A stretch of DNA of 64,000 nt from an uncultured Elusimicrobium sp. (GTDB taxonomy: Bacteria; Elusimicrobiota; Elusimicrobia; Elusimicrobiales; Elusimicrobiaceae). Made by a program: the position numbers and the translations under genes. The stretch is from contig CADBRU010000002.1 of the NCBI GenBank assembly GCA_902797165.1, positions 1 through 64,000 of the forward strand. The letters run 5' to 3'. Positions within the stretch are counted from its first letter, which is position 1, and each line of letters begins with the position of its first letter. The notes below the pieces were generated by a model. It worked only from the letters and a program-made list of their open reading frames with translations, had not been told where the DNA came from and did not search any database. Shown here one piece after another: positions 9,466 through 17,572 of this stretch.

Positions 9466-9963
9466 TTATTTAGCAGATTTTTTAACTGTTTTCTTAGTGG
9501 TTTTCTTTTTAGTGGTTGCTTTTTTGGCAGAAACTTTTTTGGCAACCGATTTTTTAACAGTTTTTTTAGCAACCGTTTTCTTAGCAGTTGCTTTTTTAAC
9601 GGTCGTCTTTTTAGTTGTTTTCTTCTTATAGTCGATTTCTTTACCGAAATCAAAAATTTTATCTAAGGCGTAATAGTCACGCGCTTCGGGTGTCATGATA
9701 TGCACGAGAAAAGAACCGTAATCGGACACGCGCCAAATCATACTGTCTGCGCCGTCTCGGTTGGTTTTATAGACTCCGATTTTCTTTAACTGGGTGCTGA
9801 TTTCATCTTCGACAGCCTCTAAATGCGGTTTGGAGGTTACCGTGGCCAACACGATATATTCACATAAGGAAGATAATCCTTGTAAATCCAATACTTTGAT
9901 GTTTTCGGCTTTCTTGGCATCGGCATAACGCGCCGCCAGTACTGCAATTTCTTTGTTTTGCAT
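9466..9963 (-). CDS. rsfS: Ribosomal silencing factor RsfS with Lys-rich tail
   Basis: A 165-aa protein. Residues 1-110 match the RsfS/Iojap (DUF143) fold: VLDLQGLSSLCEYIVLAT, then DGADSMIWRVSDYGSFLVHI and RDYYALDKIF. RsfS binds ribosomal protein uL14 and blocks subunit joining in starvation. The last 50-odd residues are Lys, Thr and Ala repeats (KKTVKKSVAKK) absent from ordinary RsfS and like the histone-like protein at 1660. The ATG at 9963 is chosen because GAGGTG lies just upstream; the longer ORF start at 9990 has no ribosome site. It is first in an operon with argS. Confidence 0.9.
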   Translation of the reverse strand: MQNKEIAVLAARYADAKKAENIKVLDLQGLSSLCEYIVLATVTSKPHLEAVEDEISTQLKKIGVYKTNRDGADSMIWRVSDYGSFLVHIMTPEARDYYALDKIFDFGKEIDYKKKTTKKTTVKKATAKKTVAKKTVKKSVAKKVSAKKATTKKKTTKKTVKKSAK

Positions 9964-10026
9964 AATGCACCTCAGTTTTGTATATACCATTAGAATAGCA
10001 TTTTTAGACGGTTTTTACTATCCGAT

Positions 10027-10066
10027 TTGTAGATAATGGGCAAGAATTTTATATACTAATTTTATG
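10027..10066 (+). promoter_or_regulatory. Promoter of rsmI giving a leaderless or nearly leaderless start
   Basis: TTGTAG (10027-10032), a 17-bp spacer and TATATA (10050-10055), with an overlapping TATACT at 10052-10057 that ends six bases before the ATG at 10064. No ribosome site precedes the ATG. Confidence 0.5.
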
Positions 10067-10774
10067 CTGGCTATCGTACCGACCCCGTTAGGGAATCTGC
10101 AAGACATTACGCTTCGTGCTTTAGAAACACTAAAAGCGGCGGATTTTGTATTGTGTGAAGATACGCGCCGTACACAAATTTTACTGACCCATTTCGGCAT
10201 TTCCAAACCGACGGTTCGTTATAATGAAAATGATGCTTCGTCCATACGCCGCTGTTTGGAACTGGTGCGCCAAGGTAAAAACTGCGCATTAGTATCCGAT
10301 TGCGGTACACCGTGTATTTCCGACCCCGGTTGGAAACTGGTTAAAGAAGCCGCCAAAGAGAAATTGCCCATTACTTCTCTGCCCGGACCGAGTGCCGCGG
10401 CCTGTGCTTTGGCGGGGGCAGGTTTTACGGGGGGAGCATTCACTTTTTTAGGTTTTTTGCCGCGCAAACCGGGCAAGGCCGCAAAATTATTAACCGCCGC
10501 TTATAGCCAAAAGCATCCGGTTATTGTATATGAATCTCCTTTTCGCGTCATTAAACTATTAGAACTAATCGGCAAAACATTGGGGGAACAAACTCCTGTG
10601 GTAGCGGCGCGTGAAATTTCCAAAGTGTATGAGGAATGGCTGCGTGGAAGTGCTGCACAAGTAGCCGCTGATTTATCCAAGCGCAAAAAAGTGCAAGGTG
10701 AATTTGTGGTAGTAATAGGACTGCCGGAAACGGAACAAGAGCCAAATGATGAAAACACAGATTTTCCCTATTAA
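10064..10774 (+). CDS. rsmI: 16S rRNA 2'-O-methyltransferase RsmI
   Basis: A 236-aa member of the tetrapyrrole-methylase-fold family that methylates the 2'-OH of C1402 in 16S rRNA with SAM. The diagnostic N-terminal motif is VPTPLGNLQDITLRALETL, followed by LCEDTRRT (residues 30-37), VSDCGTPCISDPG and the SAM-loop LPGPSAAACALAGAGF. Length is slightly short because the C-terminal extension of some homologues is missing. It is the first gene of a unit that overlaps the next gene by 29 nt, and it is divergent from rsfS. Confidence 0.95.
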   Translation: MLAIVPTPLGNLQDITLRALETLKAADFVLCEDTRRTQILLTHFGISKPTVRYNENDASSIRRCLELVRQGKNCALVSDCGTPCISDPGWKLVKEAAKEKLPITSLPGPSAAACALAGAGFTGGAFTFLGFLPRKPGKAAKLLTAAYSQKHPVIVYESPFRVIKLLELIGKTLGEQTPVVAAREISKVYEEWLRGSAAQVAADLSKRKKVQGEFVVVIGLPETEQEPNDENTDFPY

Positions 10775-11378
10775 TCATTTAACCGAGTCGCAATTACAGC
10801 AACTCTCTGAGGCTACTAAAGCGGGGGCTGTGGTGGCTTGGGCAACGGATACGGTATACGGACTGGCGGCGGATGCTTTTAATGAAGAGGCTATTTCCCG
10901 CATTTATAAATTGAAAGGACGTCCGGCCTCTATGCCTTTGCAGATCTTAGTTGATTCGGTGCAGTCGGCGCGTCCTTTGGCGCAGTGGAATGACGCGGCC
11001 TTGCGTTTGGCAGAGGCTTATTGGCCCGGAGCACTGACACTCATTTTGCCTCCCAGTGCAAAAGGAAAAAATTTATGCCGCGGATTTAAAGGACTTGGCT
11101 TGCGTGTTCCCAACCATGCCGGACTTCTGCGCGTTTTGACTTATCTTAAAAAACCCATGGCCTGTACCAGTGCCAATATACATGGGGAACCTGTTATTAC
11201 CGATGAAACAATATTAACAAAAACTTTTGATAATAAGGTAGACTATATTTTGACGGACGGTAATTTGTCCGCAGTGGCTTCCTCCGTAGTAGATATGGTA
11301 GCAGAGCCGGCTTTGTTGCGGGAAGGGGCCATTTTTAAGAAAGAACTCGAACAAACATTGCACGTTCTATTAAAATAG
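10746..11378 (+). CDS. L-threonylcarbamoyladenylate synthase (TsaC/Sua5 family)
   Basis: A 210-aa YrdC-domain protein that makes threonylcarbamoyl-AMP for t6A37 modification of ANN-decoding tRNAs. Visible motifs are TDTVYGLAADA (residues 34-44), KLKGRPASMPLQILV (the KxR substrate site) and CTSANIHGEP (the SxN motif). It lacks the C-terminal Sua5 domain. ATGATG offers two starts at 10746 and 10749, both inside the end of rsmI, so translation is probably coupled. No other t6A genes are in the window. Confidence 0.88.
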   Translation: MMKTQIFPINHLTESQLQQLSEATKAGAVVAWATDTVYGLAADAFNEEAISRIYKLKGRPASMPLQILVDSVQSARPLAQWNDAALRLAEAYWPGALTLILPPSAKGKNLCRGFKGLGLRVPNHAGLLRVLTYLKKPMACTSANIHGEPVITDETILTKTFDNKVDYILTDGNLSAVASSVVDMVAEPALLREGAIFKKELEQTLHVLLK

Positions 11379-11394
11379 ATATAATACATATATG
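11358..11394 (+). promoter_or_regulatory. Promoter of the histidine kinase gene, leaderless arrangement
   Basis: TTGCAC (11358-11363), a 16-bp spacer and a perfect TATAAT (11380-11385). The -10 box ends six bases before the ATG at 11392, so the predicted transcript starts on the start codon. It overlaps the end of the preceding gene. Confidence 0.6.
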
Positions 11395-12351
11395 ATCGCA
11401 TACATACAAGCATTAGGTTATCCTACTTATTACATGACGTTGACCATTTTGTTGCTTTTGCTGACCTATTGGTTAGGGCGGCGTTTGACCATGCGTAAAA
11501 TGGAACATGCCGTAAAGAAAGCAGAACATGATTATCAGGAACAAATTACCAATTTGCAAATGGAACTTTCCGGTAAAGTAAATATGTTGGAAGGCATGGT
11601 AGAAAAATTAAAACTTTCCAACCAAGAATTAAACAGATTAAGTGAAATTCGTTCCAAATTTATGTCTATTGTCGCTCATGATTTGCGCCAACCGCTTACT
11701 TCTATTCAGGGGTTTACTTCCGTTTTGATGATGGATAACCCGAAAGACGGTGGGGGAAATAACGATCAAATTGCTTTGAATAATATTTTGAAAGCAACCG
11801 ATAATATGAACCAATTAATGGCCGATTTGATGGACATTTCGATGATTGAATCCGGTAAATTCAAAATGGATTTTAAGGAATTTCCGTTTAATCAATTAGT
11901 TGAAGATGTTTTTACATTGCAGCAAGTCAATGCGCAGAAAAAAGGTATTTCTTTAATTAAATATGAATATCCTACGGACGTTTTAATTTATGCAGACCGT
12001 TTCCGCATTTCGCAAGTATTAAACAACTTGATCGGTAATGCCATTAAGTTTTCACCCGAAGGCGGACATATTTCACTGCGTTACTTCGTAGATGAGGCCT
12101 ATTTAGTGTGTTATTTGCAAGATGAAGGGCCGGGAATTTTGCACCACGAACAAGTAAAAATCTTCCAAAAATTCCATCAGGCCGATAGCGGCAAAGATGC
12201 TCAAAAGCAAGGATGGGGCCTGGGGCTTTCTATCGCACAAGAAATTGTAAATGCCCATAACGGGGATATGTGTGTAACAAGTGCAGGACTCGGGCAAGGG
12301 TCCACTTTCTGGTTCCGTCTGCCCATTAAACCGATGGAAACTAAGATATAG
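11392..12351 (+). CDS. Membrane-anchored sensor histidine kinase
   Basis: A 319-aa kinase. One N-terminal membrane segment (about residues 13-27) is followed by a coiled coil (35-90), a HisKA dimerisation domain with phospho-acceptor H96 (VAHDLRQPL), and a HATPase_c domain with N-box NNLIGNAIKFSPEGG, G1 box DEGPGI and G2 box GWGLGLSIA. There is almost no periplasmic sensor region, so it probably senses a membrane or cytoplasmic cue. No response regulator gene is adjacent, which makes it an orphan kinase. Confidence 0.9.
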   Translation: MIAYIQALGYPTYYMTLTILLLLLTYWLGRRLTMRKMEHAVKKAEHDYQEQITNLQMELSGKVNMLEGMVEKLKLSNQELNRLSEIRSKFMSIVAHDLRQPLTSIQGFTSVLMMDNPKDGGGNNDQIALNNILKATDNMNQLMADLMDISMIESGKFKMDFKEFPFNQLVEDVFTLQQVNAQKKGISLIKYEYPTDVLIYADRFRISQVLNNLIGNAIKFSPEGGHISLRYFVDEAYLVCYLQDEGPGILHHEQVKIFQKFHQADSGKDAQKQGWGLGLSIAQEIVNAHNGDMCVTSAGLGQGSTFWFRLPIKPMETKI

Positions 12352-12364
12352 ATATAGACTAAAT

Positions 12365-12404
12365 TAAAAAGAAGAGCGGAACCTTTGGTTCCGCTTTTCT
12401 TTTA
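12365..12404. terminator. Bidirectional intrinsic terminator
   Basis: A 9-bp stem AGCGGAACC/GGTTCCGCT with a TTT loop, flanked by A-rich and T-rich runs. It serves both the histidine kinase gene and the converging LytR_C gene, whose last codons overlap it. Confidence 0.8.
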
Positions 12405-13325
12405 CCAAGGTTGTTTGAAATCTTGCCCGATAATAATGCGCGCATCAAAAATGGCAGTGCCTTGTTTTTCCGATACAATTTCACTATTGACGCCGATAGC
12501 GGTGCTGAGTTGTTTGACCTGTACGCGCCGTCCGGTTAAGTCAATAATACGGGTATAAGGTTGGACTTCACCGGGGTAATTGTCATAGCGGAACACATCT
12601 ACTTGTAAAAGTCCTTTTTGATTTTGTTCGCGTAAATATTGCGTCAAATCAAAAGCCGCTCCCTTAACTCCCGAAGCATTTAATATTTCCACTAGAAGCG
12701 GGCGGTCATCCATGGCCAGCGGGGCTTTGTCCTCTACGGGGGGCAAAATAGTATCCGGCTCTACTTGTTTGGCAGAAGACTTTTGTTTCTTTTTTGATTC
12801 GTTCAAATTTTTAACCGTAAAATCGGTCAGTTCTAATCTTGCTGCGTCCAGCGCAAGTAAAATAAATTCCGGCGGCGTTACATTAGTGCGTTTGTCATGC
12901 AATGCTTGCAAATAATCCCATACATTTTCAAAAGCAATAAACGGTTTATTGCGCCAAACGGTTAAATTGGTGCGGGCATTTTCCCAATAGTCCTCTTTCT
13001 TTAATTTTTTAGGTAAATAATAACGAACAGGGTCGGCAGAAATGCCGGCTGTTTTAAGTGCATCGGTAGCGTTTTCAAGAGGATTCTGCGGAGTTTTCCG
13101 GCGGGCTACCGTGGTTAAAATTACTTTGTGACTTTGCGGATTATAAGTGGCCACCATGGCCGGTTGTGTCAAAACCGCGATATGCAGCGAAGTATCTTCC
13201 CGATTGACTAAAGCGCGTACAATCGGATCTTTATGTTGCACCCATGCCGCGCCCAGCGTGGTCAGAAGTAGGAGCAAAACTAATAAATAACCTATCAAGC
13301 GGTATGTTTTACGAGGTGATTCCAT
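12402..13325 (-). CDS. Membrane-anchored LytR_C domain protein
   Basis: A 307-aa protein with an N-terminal membrane anchor (residues 9-30), a central region of about 150 residues that resembles a degraded LCP-like fold, a Lys/Ser linker, and a C-terminal LytR_C domain (VEILNASGVKGAAFDLTQYL, ending in ARIIIGQDF). LytR_C domains often follow LytR-CpsA-Psr domains in envelope proteins, but the catalytic Arg and Asp residues of LCP phosphotransferases are not evident. It is last in a four-gene operon and overlaps the nadD-HD gene by 31 nt. The role is unknown, probably at the envelope. Confidence 0.65.
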   Translation of the reverse strand: MESPRKTYRLIGYLLVLLLLLTTLGAAWVQHKDPIVRALVNREDTSLHIAVLTQPAMVATYNPQSHKVILTTVARRKTPQNPLENATDALKTAGISADPVRYYLPKKLKKEDYWENARTNLTVWRNKPFIAFENVWDYLQALHDKRTNVTPPEFILLALDAARLELTDFTVKNLNESKKKQKSSAKQVEPDTILPPVEDKAPLAMDDRPLLVEILNASGVKGAAFDLTQYLREQNQKGLLQVDVFRYDNYPGEVQPYTRIIDLTGRRVQVKQLSTAIGVNSEIVSEKQGTAIFDARIIIGQDFKQPW

Positions 13326-14428
13326 AATTCAATCCCGGTCGGACAAAGCCATTTTTGACTGTCAATGGTAAACCATAGTTTGCGGTTGGCTGCATACAAA
13401 AGTGCTTTTTCCAAATCTTGCATGGCAAGCGTGCGGATCACAAAAGCATCTTTGTATTTGCGATCTTTAGATGAAATATCCGCCACGAATAAAATTTTAC
13501 TTAAGGTCGTCATTTCCAAACTGCCCAGTGTATGTTCGGAAATGGCATTTAAAATTTCGGGGTCGTTAAGCCCAAACAATTCCTGTGCTAGTTCGGCCGA
13601 TACAAACGAGTGTAATAAAGCCGGTTCACAATGGCAAATATCTTCAAAATAAGGTATTTTTAAGTGATGTTTTTTACAAAAAGAAATGAGTTCCTCTGCC
13701 GAAAATCCTTTGCCGGCATCGTGGAAAATACCCGCCTGTACGGCTTTTTGTATAGGTACTTCGTAAATATCACTCAGCACCGCACATAATTCGGCTACCT
13801 TAATGGAGTGTAAATAGCGGTTTGGTTTTAAATGTGCGCGTAACCAACGATGTTGGTCTAATCCGTGCAAATCATTTTTGATAATAATATCCGCTACAGA
13901 CGAGGGGACTTTATCGGTCGGTATCTCTCCGCTAGACAAAATATGGGCGCGTACCCGGGTAGAGGACATCTTGGGAAATTGCCCCGGCAGAGAAATATGT
14001 TTAAAAGTAACTTTATGCTCCGGAAAACCCTTGCGGCGTCCGGCTACTATGGTAGCGTTGGCAAAGATATAATCGGAATTGTTCCAATCATGTAAATCGT
14101 TTAGGCAATCCGTGCCTACCAGTAAATAAATTTCCGGATGGTCGTAGCGTTTTTGCAAATATTGTACCAGTTGGTAAGAATAAGTCTTGCCGCCGCGTTG
14201 TAACTCATAATCATCAAAAATTAAATTCTTGCCAAGCCCTCCGAAAGCCGCCCGTGCCATTTCCATACGTAATTGAAACGGCGTGGGAGATTTGGCTTTG
14301 AACGGAGAATGATACACCGGCACCACATGCGTTACGTCCGGTTTAATAACGGATAAGGCTTTTTTAAGCATGGCCACATGGCCTTTATGAACCGGGTCAA
14401 AACTGCCCCCGAAAACGAGTACTTTCAT
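13295..14428 (-). CDS. nadD: Nicotinate-nucleotide adenylyltransferase fused to an HD hydrolase
   Basis: A 377-aa two-domain protein. Residues 1-190 are NadD, with the nucleotidyltransferase motif FGGSFDPVHKGH near the start and SSTRVR near 165; it makes deamido-NAD from NaMN. Residues 195-377 form an HD domain (RYLHSIKVAELC, then FHDAGKG and HCEPALLHSFVSAELA) like YqeK, a family with Ap4A hydrolase members. The start at 14428 is chosen because it forms an ATGA overlap with the upstream gene and follows AGGAAA. In Firmicutes nadD and yqeK are separate neighbours, so this is a fusion of the pair. Confidence 0.9.
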   Translation of the reverse strand: MKVLVFGGSFDPVHKGHVAMLKKALSVIKPDVTHVVPVYHSPFKAKSPTPFQLRMEMARAAFGGLGKNLIFDDYELQRGGKTYSYQLVQYLQKRYDHPEIYLLVGTDCLNDLHDWNNSDYIFANATIVAGRRKGFPEHKVTFKHISLPGQFPKMSSTRVRAHILSSGEIPTDKVPSSVADIIIKNDLHGLDQHRWLRAHLKPNRYLHSIKVAELCAVLSDIYEVPIQKAVQAGIFHDAGKGFSAEELISFCKKHHLKIPYFEDICHCEPALLHSFVSAELAQELFGLNDPEILNAISEHTLGSLEMTTLSKILFVADISSKDRKYKDAFVIRTLAMQDLEKALLYAANRKLWFTIDSQKWLCPTGIELWNHLVKHTA

Positions 14429-15729
14429 GAATGTTTTCCTAAAATTTGTTTGGCAAGATTTTGTCCTTGCAGTAAACTGCGTTCCATGAAGGAATATTCC
14501 CACAAACCATATCGACCCGCACAGAAACAGTTATATCGTTTTAGCCATTGCAAAATATGCCGCTTAGCGGTGCTTCTTTTGAAATTATAAACGGCATAAG
14601 CCGGAGAAAGAGTCCGCCAAAAAGAACATATTATTTTATCTTGCTTTTCTATTATACCTTTTTGCAATAAGGCCTTGCGAAAGGCTTTTTCGGCTTGTTT
14701 CAAATCAGTTATTTTTTGCGTACTTTCTATGTAAAAAGAGGTGGTACCTTTCGGGGCCAAATTTGGGGAGAAAGCACTTTGCATACCGACACGGAAAAAC
14801 GGTATTTCCGGTTGCGGAAAATAAATCCAGTGAAAAGTGGGAACTTTACGATTAACAGCCATTTGCCATACATGTACGGTAGTGTGTTTAAGTTGCCGCG
14901 CGGCGCGATATACCGCGTCGGGTACATTTTCACATGTTTTCACGAAATGAGGTAAAGGTAATGTATTAATCAGTTTTTCAAAATAAACAGTTTTTCCGTT
15001 AATAAGTGCTATGTGTTTTTTAAGATCAATCTTTTGCACGCTGGCATTGAGCCAAGTGTTTGGAACGTGTTTAGAGAGTGCCTCTGCCAGTGCCGCACAA
15101 CCGCCGCGGCGCGGATAATAGAAATAAGCATTGTATCCGAGGGCGGCAGATTTCTTTTTTGCACCGTTGGTAATTTGTTTTAAATTGGGCGTCGGCACAA
15201 AAGTATCGCACCAATCCCAAGTCATTTGTTTGGGCTTGGTTTGCCATAACTTTGTGTTATAAGGTTTTAAAAAATATTGATAAATGCCCTTGCCGAAGGC
15301 TTGCAAAAACCATTCTTCTAGATTTTTTGGTTTTTTGCTCCTGACACAAGCGGCCTGTTGCACACCGGCGAGGCATTGCGTGCGGATTTTCTTGGGAAGT
15401 GCCCATAAATTGGCTTGAAAAGGAAAGGGGACTCTTTGGCCCTGAAAATCAATAAAAGCCTGACGTTTATGACGTATTAAGTTGCCTTTGAGCAGACGGC
15501 GCACCAACGATATTGCATAAGGGTGATGCAAATGTAATAAATGCCCGGAGAAATCAAAGGTAAAATCTCCTTTTGTTTCACTGGCAGAAAGTCCGCCGAA
15601 AAATGAATTTTTTTCAACCAGTAAATAATCGGTATGTCCGAGTTGTTCCAAATGATAAGCAACGCTAAGACCTGTCAACCCACCGCCTAAAATAAGAGTA
15701 TGGACATGAAGTATTTCTGTCTGTTTCAT
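14425..15729 (-). CDS. FAD-dependent amine-oxidase-fold flavoprotein
   Basis: A 434-aa protein with an N-terminal dinucleotide-binding fold (LILGGGLTGLSVAYHLEQLG, then LLVEKNSFFGGLSAS) typical of the UDP-galactopyranose mutase, protoporphyrinogen oxidase and amine oxidase superfamily. The C-terminus ends in the FAD-contacting CAGRYGLWEYSFMERSLLQG. The start at 15729 overlaps the WecA-like gene by 4 nt (ATGA); the longer frame lies inside that gene. Company with a polyprenyl-phosphate sugar transferase suggests a sugar or glycolipid substrate, but this is inference. The motifs do not single out GlfU. Confidence 0.75.
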   Translation of the reverse strand: MKQTEILHVHTLILGGGLTGLSVAYHLEQLGHTDYLLVEKNSFFGGLSASETKGDFTFDFSGHLLHLHHPYAISLVRRLLKGNLIRHKRQAFIDFQGQRVPFPFQANLWALPKKIRTQCLAGVQQAACVRSKKPKNLEEWFLQAFGKGIYQYFLKPYNTKLWQTKPKQMTWDWCDTFVPTPNLKQITNGAKKKSAALGYNAYFYYPRRGGCAALAEALSKHVPNTWLNASVQKIDLKKHIALINGKTVYFEKLINTLPLPHFVKTCENVPDAVYRAARQLKHTTVHVWQMAVNRKVPTFHWIYFPQPEIPFFRVGMQSAFSPNLAPKGTTSFYIESTQKITDLKQAEKAFRKALLQKGIIEKQDKIICSFWRTLSPAYAVYNFKRSTAKRHILQWLKRYNCFCAGRYGLWEYSFMERSLLQGQNLAKQILGKHS

Positions 15730-16754
15730 TGGGGCATCCTGATTCGTGCAAGATAAAAGGCGGCCATTACCATACTTAGGACAACCAGTCCACACAAAGT
15801 TAATGCCCATTGCGCCGTCACTTGTGTCATGATAAAAGCAAGCACATTAAATACAAAACCTATTACTAAAAAAATCACCAATACCTGACGGGTATTAAAA
15901 CCGATTTGTTTAAGCCGCAGCGCCGCATGGTCATTGCTGCCGCGTAACGGATTTTTGTGTTTTAACAAACGGATAAACACTACAAAAGTGGTATCAAAAA
16001 TAGGAACGGCCAAAATGAGCAAGGGGGCCAAGAAACCCCAATTGGAATGTTCACTGTACCGGGTTGCCATGGCCAAAGCGGCTAAGGTAAATCCGAGCAG
16101 AGTGCTACCGCTGTCTCCCAAAAAGGTTTTGAAACGTGTGGAGTGATTGTAAGGCCAAAATCCTAAACAAGTTCCCAAGATGGCACACGCACAAAAATTA
16201 ACATAAATTTGTTCGGAAGGTAAAGCAATAAGCCAAAGCCCCAAGGCGGCTATTAAGGCTTGCGAAACACATAGTCCATCGGAAATATCCAATAAATTGA
16301 ACGCATTTGTAATACCGATTACCCACAAAAAAGTAAGCAGATACGACAATTGAGGTGAGTCAAATAAAGTAATATGTACTCCGTACACAATCAGGCAGGC
16401 TGTGGCTAATCCTTGCACGGCCAATTTAATTGCTACACCGACTCCTTTGGGTTTGCGTAAATCATCCACAAGGCCTAAGAGAAAAATTAAAGTAGCCCCG
16501 TACAAAATACCGCGCAGGCTATGCAAAGTTCCGGTCGGGAAATTGGTGTGCAGCCGAATAAAAATCAAACTGATAGCCAATCCGCATAAAATGGCACAGC
16601 CTCCCAGTAAAGGGACCGAATAAGCATGTTTTTTAAGCGGAGTAGGCGTGTCTAAGAATAAAAAGCCGACCATACGATGTAAAAGCGGCAATACGGCTGC
16701 GGTTATTAGTCCGGCCAGTAATATGGTTACAAAATAAAGTATAGTCGTCTGCAT
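15726..16754 (-). CDS. Polyprenyl-phosphate sugar-1-phosphate transferase (WecA/MraY superfamily)
   Basis: A 342-aa protein with about ten membrane segments. Conserved cytoplasmic motifs of the family are visible: GLVDDLRKPKGVGV (Asp-rich, Mg2+ binding), NAFNLLDISDGL, FLGDSGSTLLGF and a C-terminal loop RGSNDHAALRL in place of the usual HLHH. It should load a sugar phosphate onto undecaprenyl phosphate and so start a glycan such as O-antigen or teichoic-like polymer. It heads a four-gene operon, with a TATTAT-containing promoter region shared with the divergent lipoprotein gene. Confidence 0.88.
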   Translation of the reverse strand: MQTTILYFVTILLAGLITAAVLPLLHRMVGFLFLDTPTPLKKHAYSVPLLGGCAILCGLAISLIFIRLHTNFPTGTLHSLRGILYGATLIFLLGLVDDLRKPKGVGVAIKLAVQGLATACLIVYGVHITLFDSPQLSYLLTFLWVIGITNAFNLLDISDGLCVSQALIAALGLWLIALPSEQIYVNFCACAILGTCLGFWPYNHSTRFKTFLGDSGSTLLGFTLAALAMATRYSEHSNWGFLAPLLILAVPIFDTTFVVFIRLLKHKNPLRGSNDHAALRLKQIGFNTRQVLVIFLVIGFVFNVLAFIMTQVTAQWALTLCGLVVLSMVMAAFYLARIRMPQ

Positions 16755-16768
16755 AGCATTTATTATTC

Positions 16769-16774
16769 TATAAT
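16769..16774 (+). promoter_or_regulatory. -10 box of the lipoprotein gene
   Basis: TATAAT about 33 bp upstream of the ATG at 16807; no good -35 box is visible. The same AT-rich gap must also hold the promoter of the divergent WecA-like operon. Confidence 0.4.
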
Positions 16775-16806
16775 ATTAATAAGAAAGTTGCGTAAACCGG
16801 TTAAAA

Positions 16807-17430
16807 ATGATGCGAAAATATTGCTTACTAGGAATTTTAATTTGGGGACTGAGCGGGTGTGCTACCTTGCATACAGCCGACCGGTCTGCTTGCGCGCAAA
16901 ATCACCGGCTGCCCTCCTTTTTTGCCCAAGGGGAACAATTGGCTGCTTTTCGTCTGCAAGCACAGGCAAAGCAATACGGGTTAGAAGGCATTTTGCAAAT
17001 CAAAAAACAAGCAGAGGAAACCTACGAAGTTACGCTATTCTCAAATGTAGGTGCCTACCGTTTACTACAGGGTACTTTGACGCGTGAAGGCATGCAATAC
17101 AGTTATTTAGCACCGGGGGCAGATCAAAGTGCGGTACAGGTAAGAGTGGAGCGCTTTTTAACTTTACTGCTGATTCCGTCTTTATCGCAGGGAAGTTGTA
17201 AGGTAAAAAAAGAGAGTGTACAAATCAGTTACAAACACCCTATCAAAAAATATGAGTATGCGTTTGGCGCGTCTTATCCGCAACAAGCCATCGGGCCGAA
17301 GCCTTTCGGCAAAACCTATCTGACCTTTGATGAGTATCAACCCTACGGTCAAAATCAACTGCCGCATACCTTGTGGTATCGCGACGGAAAAATATATGTT
17401 TCACTTACCTTACTGCGCTTGAAAAAATAA
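16807..17430 (+). CDS. Predicted outer-membrane lipoprotein of unknown function
   Basis: A 207-aa protein with a signal peptide and lipobox LSGC (lipidated Cys at residue 18). The mature part is rich in beta strands: a GLEGILQIKK stretch, then EVTLFSNVGAYRLLQGTL and VERFLTLLLIP. The pattern loosely recalls LolB-like barrels, but no diagnostic motif is present. An equally possible start is the second Met. It is transcribed alone, between the divergent WecA-like operon and lon. The function is not recognised. Confidence 0.7.
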   Translation: MMRKYCLLGILIWGLSGCATLHTADRSACAQNHRLPSFFAQGEQLAAFRLQAQAKQYGLEGILQIKKQAEETYEVTLFSNVGAYRLLQGTLTREGMQYSYLAPGADQSAVQVRVERFLTLLLIPSLSQGSCKVKKESVQISYKHPIKKYEYAFGASYPQQAIGPKPFGKTYLTFDEYQPYGQNQLPHTLWYRDGKIYVSLTLLRLKK

Positions 17431-17451
17431 AACAGCGGCCACAATTTAAAA

Positions 17452-17478
17452 TTAGCAATCTAAAAAAGCGCTTGCTAA
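17452..17478. promoter_or_regulatory. CIRCE-like operator (HrcA binding site)
   Basis: TTAGCAATC, nine bases, then GCTTGCTAA. This matches 15 of 18 positions of the CIRCE element (TTAGCACTC-N9-GAGTGCTAA) with the exact 9-bp spacing. It sits inside a perfect 11-bp inverted repeat (17448-17458 and 17472-17482) and covers the -35 box of the lon promoter, so an HrcA-type repressor would block lon transcription until heat shock. Confidence 0.65.
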
Positions 17479-17500
17479 TTTTGAATAAATTTGTTATACT
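17472..17500 (+). promoter_or_regulatory. Sigma-70-type promoter of lon
   Basis: TTGCTA (17472-17477), a 17-bp spacer and TATACT (17495-17500), about 73 bp upstream of the lon ATG. The -35 box overlaps the right half of the CIRCE-like operator. Confidence 0.7.
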
Positions 17501-17572
17501 TTTCTTGTCTAATCTATTAAATGCGTTGAAAAAATGAGGGAAAAATTTTAGTCTGATAAGACGGAGTAAATT

